Shown: positions 8,024 through 15,044 of the stretch, piece after piece
Layout of the letters: each line of letters opens with the position of its first letter
Position numbering within the stretch: the stretch's first letter is position 1
Assembly: GCA_029259455.1 (NCBI GenBank)
Contig: JAPDIT010000072.1
Span: 1-15,819 of the forward strand
Direction: 5' to 3'
Length of the DNA stretch: 15,819 bases
Source of the DNA: Archaeoglobi archaeon
Lineage (GTDB): Archaea > Halobacteriota > Archaeoglobi > Archaeoglobales > Archaeoglobaceae
Program-made: the position numbers and the translations under genes
Notes under the pieces: generated by a model
Seen by the model: only the letters and a program-made list of their open reading frames with translations
Told to the model about the DNA's origin: nothing
Database searches by the model: none

Positions 8024-8287
8024 TGGAGTTATGGAATAAATCCCGTCACGTATGGTGTAGGTATCTCGCTCAATGATTTCCAAACGTCATGTCCCAGTGA
8101 GGAGGGCTCCATAGAAGTCAGATTGCCTCTGGGACAAAAATAACATTCAGTCTGTTTCCTTTTCAGTTGATTGCCGATGCAGTTGCAAACATGGCCCCTA
8201 CTGCATTAGACTCTGAAACAGGTCAACCTCAGCACAATGATAGTCTATACGATACAGTTTTCAACACTCCAGTCTTTTTCAGACACA
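8024..8287 (+). other. Gene debris between the methyltransferase and the MBL gene
   Basis: No complete gene is present. In frame with the methyltransferase, beyond its TGA, an open stretch runs to TAA 8141-8143 and encodes YGINPVTYGVGISLNDFQ and SIEVRLPLGQK. Another frame is open from 8101 to TAA 8299-8301 and encodes KITFSLFPFQLIADAVANM and APTALDSETGQPQHND. Neither has a start codon with a ribosome binding site, and both are closer to host composition than the island. They may be parts of one decayed gene joined by a frameshift around 8101-8143. I do not recognise the family. The promoter of the downstream MBL gene must also lie here; TCTATACG at 8243-8250 is a weak candidate. Confidence 0.35.
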
Positions 8288-9118
8288 ATGGAAGTGATTA
8301 AAGGGATTAAGGTGATTGAGGGGTTGAACAGGGGAAAGTTTCCTTATTGTAATGTTGTCAAAGTAGGGAAAGTTGTTATCGACGCTGGGGCAGGAATAGA
8401 TATTATGAAAAAGATAAGAACAAACAAGCTCATCCTCTCACACCTCCACCCGGACCACTCATCCGGAGCGTGGCTTTTTAAGGAAATTTTAGCTCCGGAA
8501 GGAGGTAAAATTACTCTCGACTCACTCGCAAATCGATTTGTCACACCTGACCTTGTTGAGACCTGGAAGAAATTCGTAACAGCCGCTACCGGGTTAAGGG
8601 GGTTTGAGTGTGAAAGGTATGAGGAAGGAGTAATCATGGAAGAACCAGAGATTATTGCAATACCTATCAAAGGTCATACAGCAGATCACCACGTTTTTTT
8701 AATCGAGCAAAAAGTCCTATTTGGAGGAGATGTGGACTTGACTCCCTTCGGTCCCTTCTACGGAAATCCTGAGGCTGATCCTTACCTCTTCGAGAAAGAG
8801 ATTGACAAGCTGCTCAACTTCGACTTTGAAGTCTTTGTTTCTGCCCACTCTAAGCCCATTTTTGGGAAAGAGGAGGCCGTGAGCAAGATCGTGAAGTTCA
8901 AGAACAAAATAAAAGAAAGAGAAGACAAAATTCTCGCCCTTCTTGAGGAGCCAAAGAGCATAGACGAGATTGTTGAACTTTCTCCAATTTACGGTAAGAA
9001 ACCCTACGCAAAAGAGATGCTGGACTTCTTTGAAAAAGTTATGGTGGAGAAGCACATCAAAAAGCTTGAAAGGGAAGGAAAGGTAAGGGAAGAGAACGGG
9101 AAGTACGTTAAAGCCTGA
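8288..9118 (+). CDS. MBL-fold metallo-hydrolase with C-terminal winged-helix-like region
   Basis: This is a predicted zinc-dependent hydrolase of the metallo-beta-lactamase superfamily with no assigned substrate. With the ATG at 8288 it has 276 residues. The zinc-site motifs are complete: SHLHPDHSSG (H52, H54, D56, H57), GHTADHH, FGGDVDL and SAHSKP. The last 65 residues (EEPKSIDEIVEL to GKVREENGKYVKA) are charged and helical with a beta-wing end, as in LACTB2-like and related archaeal MBL proteins. I preferred 8288 over the in-frame ATG at 8237 because the extra 17 residues are not family-like and fall in the debris region; the choice is not certain. The 3' end overlaps the end of convergent aroA by 11 nt. 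Unlike the MBL pseudogene at 1195-1999, this copy is intact and belongs to a different subgroup. Confidence 0.85.
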   Translation: MEVIKGIKVIEGLNRGKFPYCNVVKVGKVVIDAGAGIDIMKKIRTNKLILSHLHPDHSSGAWLFKEILAPEGGKITLDSLANRFVTPDLVETWKKFVTAATGLRGFECERYEEGVIMEEPEIIAIPIKGHTADHHVFLIEQKVLFGGDVDLTPFGPFYGNPEADPYLFEKEIDKLLNFDFEVFVSAHSKPIFGKEEAVSKIVKFKNKIKEREDKILALLEEPKSIDEIVELSPIYGKKPYAKEMLDFFEKVMVEKHIKKLEREGKVREENGKYVKA

Positions 9119-10358
9119 CTATATTTGCTCCTAACGACTGGAGAACCCTGAAATAGCCGGGGAATGAAACTGAAACAACTTCTGCGTTCCTGCACTTCAC
9201 CTCTCCAAGAAGTCCAAGGAGTGAAAATGCCAGGGCCATTCGGTGGTCTCCGAATGAGTCCACAACACCTTTGAACTCCTTTTTGCCCCCCTTAACAATC
9301 AACCCATCCTTCAAAGGTCTGCAGTCAACTCCAAGAGCCTTTAAATTCCGGCAAATGCCTTCGATCCTGTCTATTTCCTTTATTCTCAGATGCTCAGCGT
9401 TGTAAATTTTCATCTCACCTTTCGCCACAGCCGCGAGAACGGAAATGGCTGGAACGAGGTCGGGAATGTCGGAGGCATCGACCTCAACACCTTCCAGCTC
9501 TGACTTCTCTGCCTGTATTACCCCCCTCTCCCTATCCCATTTAATTTCTCCTCCCATTTCTTTGCATATATCCACTATTCTCCTGTCACCCTGAGCAGAA
9601 TCGAACATGCCTTCAATTGTGACCTCTCCAGCAATCAAACCGGCAGCGATAAGGTAGCTTGCTGACGAAAAGTCTGCCGGAACCTCATACCTTCGCAGCC
9701 TGTAATTCTGGGAACCGGGTACGCTGTAAACGTTACCCTCTCTCATTATCTTCACACCACTCTCTCTGAGAATTTCAAGGGTTATGTCTATGTATGGCTG
9801 AGATTTAACCTTCTTGACCTTCAGCAAGGAGTCGCCTTCAGCCAGAGAGAGCGTAAAGAGGAGTGATGAAATGAACTGCGAGCTTGGAGCTTCAACCTCA
9901 ACCTCACCACCTTTAACCACTCCCCAAACTGAGAAAGGTGGATTGAACGGATCCTTTCCTTCGAACTTCCCACCAAGCTTTTTTAAGGCAAATACAAGCT
10001 CTCTGTTGGGCCTCTTCCTGAGAGAGTTGTCACCATCAACAACACTTCTAAAGGGTGAAAGAGAGAGGAGACCGGTAAATATCCTCAGAGTCGTTCCTGA
10101 ATTACCGAAATTGAAGTATCCGCCTACTTTAATGCCGTCAACCCCACTGAATGACCACTCTTTCCCTTTCTTAGTAAATTTCGCTCCGATTCTCTTACAC
10201 GCATTCAACGTTGAAATCGTATCCTCAGAAATCAGAGGGTTTGTTATTCTGGATGAGGGGGAAAGGGAGGCTGCTATGAATGCTCTGTGTGTGTAGCTTT
10301 TGGACGCTGGCGGCCTAGTCTTTCCTTTCACTTCACTTTTCCTGATAACTACATCCAT
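9108..10358 (-). CDS. aroA: 3-phosphoshikimate 1-carboxyvinyltransferase (EPSP synthase)
   Basis: The enzyme transfers the enolpyruvyl group of phosphoenolpyruvate to shikimate 3-phosphate, the sixth shikimate-pathway step towards chorismate and the aromatic amino acids. The 416-residue product shows the substrate-binding PPASKSYTHRA (16-26, K20), GNSGTTLR (85-92), RKRPNRE (114-120), the catalytic region SDIPDLVPA (296-304, D300 matching E. coli D313), RIKEIDRIE (325-333) and GDHRMALAFS near the end. Both halves of the inside-out alpha/beta barrel are complete. It is the last gene of an operon with archease and the DUF763 gene. Its ATG lies inside the end of the DUF763 gene (10-nt overlap), indicating translational coupling. 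Its 3' end overlaps the convergent MBL gene. Confidence 0.97.
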   Translation of the reverse strand: MDVVIRKSEVKGKTRPPASKSYTHRAFIAASLSPSSRITNPLISEDTISTLNACKRIGAKFTKKGKEWSFSGVDGIKVGGYFNFGNSGTTLRIFTGLLSLSPFRSVVDGDNSLRKRPNRELVFALKKLGGKFEGKDPFNPPFSVWGVVKGGEVEVEAPSSQFISSLLFTLSLAEGDSLLKVKKVKSQPYIDITLEILRESGVKIMREGNVYSVPGSQNYRLRRYEVPADFSSASYLIAAGLIAGEVTIEGMFDSAQGDRRIVDICKEMGGEIKWDRERGVIQAEKSELEGVEVDASDIPDLVPAISVLAAVAKGEMKIYNAEHLRIKEIDRIEGICRNLKALGVDCRPLKDGLIVKGGKKEFKGVVDSFGDHRMALAFSLLGLLGEVKCRNAEVVSVSFPGYFRVLQSLGANIVRL

Positions 10359-11389
10359 GTCCTGCTCAACCTCTCCAGAATCTTCTTCTTTTCAAAATCG
10401 CCGATTTCAGCCTGCTTTACGGTTTCACGCATGAACTCTATTACCTCATCATAAACATCCCTCCTAACCGGAAAAGGCACTCCATCTTTCCCGCCAACTG
10501 CAAAGCAGTACTTGGCGGGATCTGTTTTGTCGTATTCCGTGTTGTAGATTATTTCAGCAACCAAAGCGAGAGCGCGAACAGTCTCTTTTCCAAAACCCCT
10601 GATTAAGAGAATATCCTCAAACCGCTCGGGCTGGAGGTTGTAGACCTTTTCAACAACCTTCCAGTCGATTTTCCTTGGAACTATCAACCCTTTCCTCCAC
10701 TTCACCACAGAGAGCAGCTTCTCGTAATCTTTCCTGAAACTTCCATCCCTTATTATGTCTACACACAGCCTCTTTGCATCTCTGCTTAGTTCGGAGAGCA
10801 TGTTCACAACCTCTTCCTCCCTCCTCTCACTAATTATTCCATCATGCACGTTTTCAAGTTCCGGAATGTTCGAGTAAACGTTCCAGTGATACCTGCGTGC
10901 TAACCTTTCAGTTTCACTCATTCCCTGCTGGATGACAGTGAAGTGTTTCGGCGTGAATATTACGGCATGATGGTAGAGAGAATAACCATCGATGAGGGCG
11001 GCATTGTCGGCCTTCGCAGCCAGTCTGCTGAACTCGACCAGCTTTTCTCCATTAGCTCCAATCTCTTCAGAAAGCTTCATGATTTCCTCAGGCGTCTTCA
11101 GGGCATTCTTTCCCTTTCCACCAGCTACCCTTATGTCAAACTCCTCATTGTTGAGTGCAGCTTTCAGAACACCCGTAAGCACAGTCGTAACGCCGCTTGA
11201 GTTCCAGTCAAATCCCAAGACATTTGAGAGAGACTGGAAGAATATGGGGTTTGAGAGCCTTTCAAGGAACTCTCTCTCTCCGTACTCCATGACTATAAGC
11301 TTCACTATTGGCTTTGCCAGCTTTTTCATTCTGCTGAGCAGCCAGTATGGTGCCTTTCCGTGATGCAAGGGCAGGTAAATCTCCTTCAT
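10349..11389 (-). CDS. DUF763 family protein with helix-hairpin-helix segment
   Basis: This is an uncharacterised DUF763 protein of 346 residues. It has the family N-terminal block IYLPLHHGKAPYWLLSRM (4-21), a middle block with ADNAALIDGYSLYHHAVIF (127-145), and a segment FEDILLIRGFGKETVRALAL (257-276) that looks like a helix-hairpin-helix (LLIRGFG turn). This suggests nucleic-acid binding; no catalytic motif is recognised with confidence, though H9-H10, D128, D134 and H140-H141 are candidates. The ATG overlaps the archease stop as ATGA, and the end overlaps the start of aroA by 10 nt, so all three are probably translated from one mRNA. Position next to archease, an RNA-ligation cofactor, is compatible with a role in RNA or DNA metabolism, but that is inference. 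Confidence 0.9.
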   Translation of the reverse strand: MKEIYLPLHHGKAPYWLLSRMKKLAKPIVKLIVMEYGEREFLERLSNPIFFQSLSNVLGFDWNSSGVTTVLTGVLKAALNNEEFDIRVAGGKGKNALKTPEEIMKLSEEIGANGEKLVEFSRLAAKADNAALIDGYSLYHHAVIFTPKHFTVIQQGMSETERLARRYHWNVYSNIPELENVHDGIISERREEEVVNMLSELSRDAKRLCVDIIRDGSFRKDYEKLLSVVKWRKGLIVPRKIDWKVVEKVYNLQPERFEDILLIRGFGKETVRALALVAEIIYNTEYDKTDPAKYCFAVGGKDGVPFPVRRDVYDEVIEFMRETVKQAEIGDFEKKKILERLSRTWM

Positions 11390-11799
11390 ATGTCAACAAC
11401 TATAAAGGCCTCATACCCTTTATCAGTTTTTTCAACTCTGAATTTGTGGAGCGTTATTGCCTTGGGTTCAACTTTCACCATTTCTGCACTGAACTTTCCA
11501 CCCTCAAACGTCCCAGTCGCTTTAATCTCCTTGCCTTCTTCAACTTCAGCCCTAACATTTCTTGCCGCAAAGAATTCGGTGTCAAACAGGTAAAGAAGCT
11601 CATTCAACCATCTGTAAAGTGCGATTTCGACATCTTCACCTTCACATTCAACCTTAACTTCTCTTTCCATTTTCAACTTTGAAGTATCAACAAAAGCATC
11701 GTAAAAGGCGAGAGCGGCATTTTCGAATAACTCTCTCAGGTCTGAGCCGTATACCTCGAAGGCTATGTCTGCGGGGTGGTCTATGAATCTGTATTTCAT
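11386..11799 (-). CDS. Archease, RtcB RNA ligase activating protein
   Basis: Archease helps the RNA ligase RtcB become guanylylated and turn over many times during tRNA splicing and RNA repair; it acts in the cytoplasm as a small metal-binding protein. The 137-residue product has the signature FIDHPADIAFEVYG (5-18) with D7, H8 and D11, the central WLNELLYLFDTE, and the C-terminal VVDI, whose D136 corresponds to the conserved metal-binding Asp near the end of the family. Length is typical. It is the first gene of the minus-strand operon, with a TATAATA box (11822-11828, read on the minus strand) about 26 nt before the ATG, so it is probably leaderless. The stop overlaps the ATG of the DUF763 gene. 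No rtcB is in the window. Confidence 0.95.
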   Translation of the reverse strand: MKYRFIDHPADIAFEVYGSDLRELFENAALAFYDAFVDTSKLKMEREVKVECEGEDVEIALYRWLNELLYLFDTEFFAARNVRAEVEEGKEIKATGTFEGGKFSAEMVKVEPKAITLHKFRVEKTDKGYEAFIVVDI

Positions 11800-11872
11800 G
11801 TTACTTTTTCCAACAACATGCTATAATACCTTTTTCCAACAAGCTTTAAATACACTCAACACTATTTTTTCC
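11800..11872. promoter_or_regulatory. Divergent promoter between archease and pgi, with a 13-bp direct repeat
   Basis: Two opposed core promoters share 73 nt. For archease (minus) the TATA-like element is 11822-11828. For pgi (plus) it is CTTTAAATA at 11844-11852, centred 25 nt before the ATG at 11873. The sequence CTTTTTCCAACAA occurs exactly twice, at 11804-11816 and 11830-11842, with a 26-bp period. A partial copy (TTTTTCCA) precedes the pgi ATG. One repeat covers the archease start region, and the other lies between the two TATA boxes and next to both. Confidence 0.6.
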
Positions 11873-12580
11873 ATGGAATTCGCTTTTGGAAAGAAAGTTT
11901 TTCAGTCAGAGGTGAGAAGAGCTTCCGATCTAAAGCCTGTGCTCGCATTTCCTGAAGCACTCAAGGAGGACTTTGATGCTTACTACATGTTCAGGGACTC
12001 CTTTAAAACTGATGAGGACGCGGAGATTATAAGGAGAGCCGGGCTGAGATACGACTACACTGTAATCCCGCCCAACAACATAGGCGGGGAGAGCATCAAA
12101 ACTTACGGCCATTACCATCCTGAAGTTGAGAGAGGTCTTACATATCCTGAAGTGTATCAGGTGCTCGAGGGGAAAGCATTTTTCATCCTGCAAAAACCAT
12201 CAAACGGTAAAATAGAGGACGTAATAGTCGTGGAAGCCAAAAAGTGGGATGTTGTTATTGTCCCATCAAATTACGGTCACGTAACCATAAATCCAACGGA
12301 TGAGGATTTGATTACCGCAAACTGGGTTTGCAGAAACTTCAGTTCAATTTACGAGCCCTACACTCAGAGAAGGGGCGCTTGCTACTACTACATAAACGGA
12401 GAGTGGGTCAGAAACAGAAACTACGAAGAAGCGCCTGAAATAAGATTTGCAAAACCGAGAAACGTGCTTGAAGTCGAGGGTGATATGTACGAATTAGTTT
12501 ACAGCATAGAAAAGCTTGAGTTTCTGGTCAAGCCCCAAAGGCATCTGAAAATCTTCGAAAACGCCTTTGAATTCATCTAA
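11873..12580 (+). CDS. pgi: Cupin-type phosphoglucose isomerase
   Basis: The enzyme interconverts glucose 6-phosphate and fructose 6-phosphate using a metal-dependent cupin fold unrelated to the classical isomerase; it serves gluconeogenesis and sugar interconversion in the cytoplasm. The 235-residue product contains the first cupin motif TYGHYHPE (77-84, ligands H80 and H82) followed by YPEVYQVLEGKA (91-102, E93), and the second motif VPSNYGHVTIN (130-140, H136). Four metal ligands are therefore present. The spacing from HxH to Glu is 11 residues, longer than I recall for the Pyrococcus enzyme, which has a shorter loop. The ATG at 11873 is favoured by the TATA box 25 nt upstream and the lack of family sequence in the 36-residue open extension from 11765, which overlaps archease. 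Confidence 0.93.
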   Translation: MEFAFGKKVFQSEVRRASDLKPVLAFPEALKEDFDAYYMFRDSFKTDEDAEIIRRAGLRYDYTVIPPNNIGGESIKTYGHYHPEVERGLTYPEVYQVLEGKAFFILQKPSNGKIEDVIVVEAKKWDVVIVPSNYGHVTINPTDEDLITANWVCRNFSSIYEPYTQRRGACYYYINGEWVRNRNYEEAPEIRFAKPRNVLEVEGDMYELVYSIEKLEFLVKPQRHLKIFENAFEFI

Positions 12581-12590
12581 AAAAATAAAT
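12579..12590 (-). terminator. Probable oligo-T terminator of the histone gene
   Basis: On the minus strand a T-rich run (TTATTTTTTT-like, complement of 12579-12590) follows the histone stop by about 15 nt, overlapping the pgi stop. Archaeal termination commonly needs only such T tracts. A second A/T palindrome (AAAAATTTTT) lies at 12597-12606. Confidence 0.45.
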
Positions 12591-12604
12591 AAGATTAAAA
12601 ATTT

Positions 12605-12808
12605 TTACATCGAGAGGGCGAGCTTAATGTCGTCTGCTGTGACAGTCTTTCTGCCTGAGTGCTTTGCAATTTCCACAGCTTTCTTTGCAACGGTAATTGC
12701 GTAGTCCTCAAGCACTTCGACCATCTTTTCCACTGCATCGGCACTTACTCTCTCAGCCCCAGCCTTCCTAATCAATCTGTCAACCGGTGCCATCGGCAAC
12801 TCAGCCAT
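12605..12808 (-). CDS. hpyA1: Archaeal histone
   Basis: This small histone-fold protein dimerises and wraps chromosomal DNA. The 67-residue product MAELPMAPVDRLIRKAGAER contains the first helix and loop (RKAGAERVS), the long central helix (residues 24-50) and the C-terminal loop and helix with GRKTVTADDIKLAL (52-65). Key features are R14/K15 in the first helix end and R53-K54-T55 at the second DNA-contact loop. It has no tails, as usual in Archaea. I chose the ATG at 12806-12808 because GGAGGTG (minus strand, 12821-12815) lies six bases upstream. A GTG at 12817 would overlap that site and add three residues. It is a single gene with its own strong promoter. Confidence 0.96.
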   Translation of the reverse strand: MAELPMAPVDRLIRKAGAERVSADAVEKMVEVLEDYAITVAKKAVEIAKHSGRKTVTADDIKLALSM

Positions 12809-12852
12809 CCAACACACCTCCTATCTCTTTTCGATACAAAATTTAGTATTAG

Positions 12853-12864
12853 GTATATATATAC
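12853..12864 (-). promoter_or_regulatory. Histone gene promoter, palindromic TATA box
   Basis: GTATATATATAC is a perfect self-complementary TATA element. In minus orientation it predicts a transcript start near 12830 and a leader of about 20 nt carrying the GGAGGTG site. Being symmetric, it could in principle also fire rightwards, where only the remnant at 12865-13004 lies. Confidence 0.65.
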
Positions 12865-13004
12865 TTTTCTATCGAACTTCCATTAGAACAATATTTTCTC
12901 GAACATGTGATACCAGCAAGCTCCTAAATGAGAACGAAGTTGAGATGTTAATGCAAGATTGGGACAGGGAAAAAATGAAAATCGCAGAAAAGATACGTAT
13001 TTAA
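12865..13004 (+). other. Short open stretch, possible gene remnant
   Basis: An open + frame ends at TAA 13002-13004 and contains TSKLLNENEVEMLMQDWDRE followed by KMKIAEKIRI. The only ATGs are late (12945, 12951, 12975), giving 20 residues at most, with no ribosome binding site. The amino-acid pattern looks protein-like and may be the tail of a lost gene. I do not recognise it. Confidence 0.25.
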
Positions 13005-13012
13005 AAATTTTA

Positions 13013-13028
13013 AATTTTTACAAAAAAA
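13013..13028 (-). terminator. Oligo-T terminator of the rpl1-rplP0-rpl12 operon
   Basis: Directly after the rpl12 stop (13029-13031) the minus strand reads seven T residues (complement of 13022-13028), then more A/T sequence including an AAAATTTT-type palindrome at 13004-13019. This is a typical archaeal end of transcription. Confidence 0.55.
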
Positions 13029-13349
13029 TTAACCAAAGAGGGCGCCAAGACCCTCGATTGCCTCCTCCTCTTTTACTTCCTCTTCCTCTTCTTCTTCCTC
13101 TTTTGCCTCCTCTTTCGCCTCCTCCGCTGGTGTAGCTGCTGCAGCAGCTGGTGCAGCTGCTACTGCCACTGGCATCGCTGCCTTCTGTATAACCTCATCG
13201 ATGTTCACACCCTCAAGCGCAGCTACGAGGGCTTTAACTCTTGCCTCATTTACTTCCACGCCTGCAGCTTCAAGAACAGCTTTTACGTTGTCCTCGGTTA
13301 TCTCCTTACCAGCGGAGTGCAGCAGGAGAGCCGCATACACGTACTCCAT
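13029..13349 (-). CDS. rpl12: Ribosomal protein L12 (P1, stalk protein)
   Basis: This acidic stalk protein of the large subunit binds as dimers to L10 and recruits elongation and initiation GTPases. The 106-residue product begins MEYVYAALLLHSAGKEITED (dimerisation and L10-binding helices, 1-60), followed by an Ala/Pro-rich hinge (AAAPAAAAATPAEEA), a Glu/Lys-rich stretch, and the C-terminal AIEGLGALFG that contacts factors. The ATG at 13347-13349 follows AGGAGGTG (minus strand 13363-13356) by six bases. An upstream TTG/GTG would overlap this site. It is the last gene of the operon, 15 nt after rplP0. The repeat-rich acidic part is low-complexity but normal for the family. Confidence 0.96.
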   Translation of the reverse strand: MEYVYAALLLHSAGKEITEDNVKAVLEAAGVEVNEARVKALVAALEGVNIDEVIQKAAMPVAVAAAPAAAAATPAEEAKEEAKEEEEEEEEVKEEEAIEGLGALFG

Positions 13350-13364
13350 TCCCAACACCTCCTT

Positions 13365-14387
13365 TTAACCAAATAAAGCACCTAAACCTTCAATTGCCTC
13401 TTCCTCTTTTTCTTCCTCCTCTTTCTCCTCCTCTTCAGGCTTCTCCTCCTCTTTCTTCTCCTCTACCATGGGAGTAGCTTGAGCTTGAGCCTGAGTAATT
13501 CCCGAAAGCATGGACTTTAGCTCCTCATCCAACGCCTCTTCAGGAAGCAGAGACGCAAGCGATAGCATCTCCCCATGAGCTTTCAATATCAGATCCTCCA
13601 TTACACCTTTCTCGAAGATTTCTGCGTTGATTGCAAGGTTCTTTGCATCCATTACTGCCTTCATTGTGAGTATTTCGGCCGTCTCTTCGGTGACATATGC
13701 AGAGTTGACCGCAAGGTTAATTGCCATCTGATAAGCCATCTGGAAGTCCTCAAGCACCTTTTCAGTGTCTATGGCCAGCGTCTCAGGCGTTAGAATTACT
13801 CCCGAGTCGAACATGGCCTTGACGTCGAGCCCTATTTTGATCGGTTTAATTTCAAGCCTCTCCAGCGCTCTTGCAACCTCTGGTTTGGCAACCTCTCCAG
13901 CCTTTACGACGGTTGTGGTAGACTTTACAACCACTTTACCCTTCTCGATTGCCACTGGCAACCCAGCAGCCTGAAGTTCGGCCATTTGCGGGCCAGGTGG
14001 TATCGGTGTCGGACCCGCGTTTACGACGACGTCAACAGGAGACACCTGATTCGGTTTGAGCGGAGAAGGTACTTTTGTGTCCTCTATCATTTTGTAAAGT
14101 TTGAAAGGATTCTCATCAGCGGTGATTATGGCAATCTGATCGCCCAAAAAATCTTTAAGCTTGACATAATCTCCTCCGAGAGCATCGAGGGCTCTCTCAA
14201 GAAGGGTATTCTTAACAACCTTTATCTCAGCTTTTCCTCTAAAATCTCTCCTTATCTTTTGCATCTGACTAGCAGGTACGTTTCTGAAGCTGACTATAGC
14301 CACGACCGGTCTTGATGATATCATTCTCTTTATTTCCTCTACAGTTCTGACCTTATACTCTGGAGGTTTACCTCTAATCGCAGCCAT
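13365..14387 (-). CDS. rplP0: Ribosomal protein L10 (acidic P0, stalk base)
   Basis: P0/L10 anchors L12 dimers to the 23S rRNA GTPase centre. The 340-residue product has the N-terminal rRNA-binding domain (about 1-110, with VVAIVSFRNVPASQMQKIRR), the archaeal insertion domain with NAGPTPIPPGPQMAELQAAG (128-147), a long helical spine where L12 dimers bind (about 200-300, three hydrophobic helical segments), and the acidic tail ending AIEGLGALFG. The last 13 residues are identical to those of L12. Its ATG directly follows the rpl1 TAA, with GAGGGTGGTG inside the end of rpl1 as a probable ribosome binding site. Length fits archaeal P0. Confidence 0.96.
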   Translation of the reverse strand: MAAIRGKPPEYKVRTVEEIKRMISSRPVVAIVSFRNVPASQMQKIRRDFRGKAEIKVVKNTLLERALDALGGDYVKLKDFLGDQIAIITADENPFKLYKMIEDTKVPSPLKPNQVSPVDVVVNAGPTPIPPGPQMAELQAAGLPVAIEKGKVVVKSTTTVVKAGEVAKPEVARALERLEIKPIKIGLDVKAMFDSGVILTPETLAIDTEKVLEDFQMAYQMAINLAVNSAYVTEETAEILTMKAVMDAKNLAINAEIFEKGVMEDLILKAHGEMLSLASLLPEEALDEELKSMLSGITQAQAQATPMVEEKKEEEKPEEEEKEEEEKEEEAIEGLGALFG

Positions 14388-15035
14388 TTACACCACCCTC
14401 ACTGCAGGTCCCATAGTCTTCTTCACATACACTGATTTGACTACCTGCGAAGGGTTTTCGTACTTGTTTTCCACGACTTTTAAAACTTCCATTGCATTCT
14501 CTGCAAGTTTCTCAACATCCATGTTTTCACTGCCAATAGGTGCATGGAAGGTTGTCTTGTCTCTTGTTCTAATTTTCACAGAGTTTCTCAACCTTTCGAT
14601 AACGGGCTTGGGATCAGCAAGCGGAGGAATCGGCTGCGGAATCTTGCCTCTTGGCCCTAAAACAGGACCGAGCTTTCTACCGATTTCAGGCATGAGCGGT
14701 GCCTCTGCAATGAAGAAGTCAACCGAGTTAGCCAGCTTCTTTGCTCTCCTCTTATCCTTTGCCAGTTCGTCGATTTCTTCTGGAGTGATTACGACATCTG
14801 CGCCAGCTTCTCTTGCCTTCAATGCAGTGTCTCCTTTTGCAAAAACACCCACCTTTCGTGGCTTCCCCAGACCGTGGGGCAAGTTAATTACAGCGTCAAT
14901 TCTGTTCTCAGGTTTTTTCATGTCCAGATTTCTTAGGTTAACTGCCATTTCCACCGTTTCTACAAAATTTCTCTTCTTCCCGCTCTTAATGGCTTCCTCT
15001 ATCGACTTTACAAGTTTATCTTTCTCTACCAACAT
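14388..15035 (-). CDS. rpl1: Ribosomal protein L1
   Basis: L1 forms the mobile L1 stalk of the large subunit that guides deacylated tRNA out of the E site, and in several archaea and bacteria it represses its own operon. The 215-residue product contains two domains. Residues 1-65 and about 155-215 form domain I, including FVETVEMAVNLRNLD and the C-terminal KSVYVKKTMGPAVRVV. The middle forms domain II, with the signature RKLGPVLGPRGKIPQP (119-134). The ATG at 15033-15035 is preceded by GGGGTGAT with a four-base spacer. It is the first gene of the operon with rplP0 and rpl12. A leader hairpin just upstream resembles the L1 recognition element. Confidence 0.96.
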   Translation of the reverse strand: MLVEKDKLVKSIEEAIKSGKKRNFVETVEMAVNLRNLDMKKPENRIDAVINLPHGLGKPRKVGVFAKGDTALKAREAGADVVITPEEIDELAKDKRRAKKLANSVDFFIAEAPLMPEIGRKLGPVLGPRGKIPQPIPPLADPKPVIERLRNSVKIRTRDKTTFHAPIGSENMDVEKLAENAMEVLKVVENKYENPSQVVKSVYVKKTMGPAVRVV

Positions 15036-15044
15036 TTTATCACC

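Noticed and set aside
9814..10296. Long + strand open frame opposite aroA (160 codons), and similar ones opposite rpl1 and rplP0
   Set aside because: These are antisense shadows of well-supported genes with no family-like motifs.
11765..11872. 36-residue upstream extension of phosphoglucose isomerase
   Set aside because: It overlaps the archease start and the divergent promoter, and the TATA box at 11844-11852 fits the ATG at 11873.
13040..13180. Low-complexity repeats (CTCCTCTTC and GCAGCAGC types), also at 13380-13460, as possible tandem repeats
   Set aside because: They are the coding sequence of the Ala/Glu/Lys-rich tails of L12 and L10, normal for the family.
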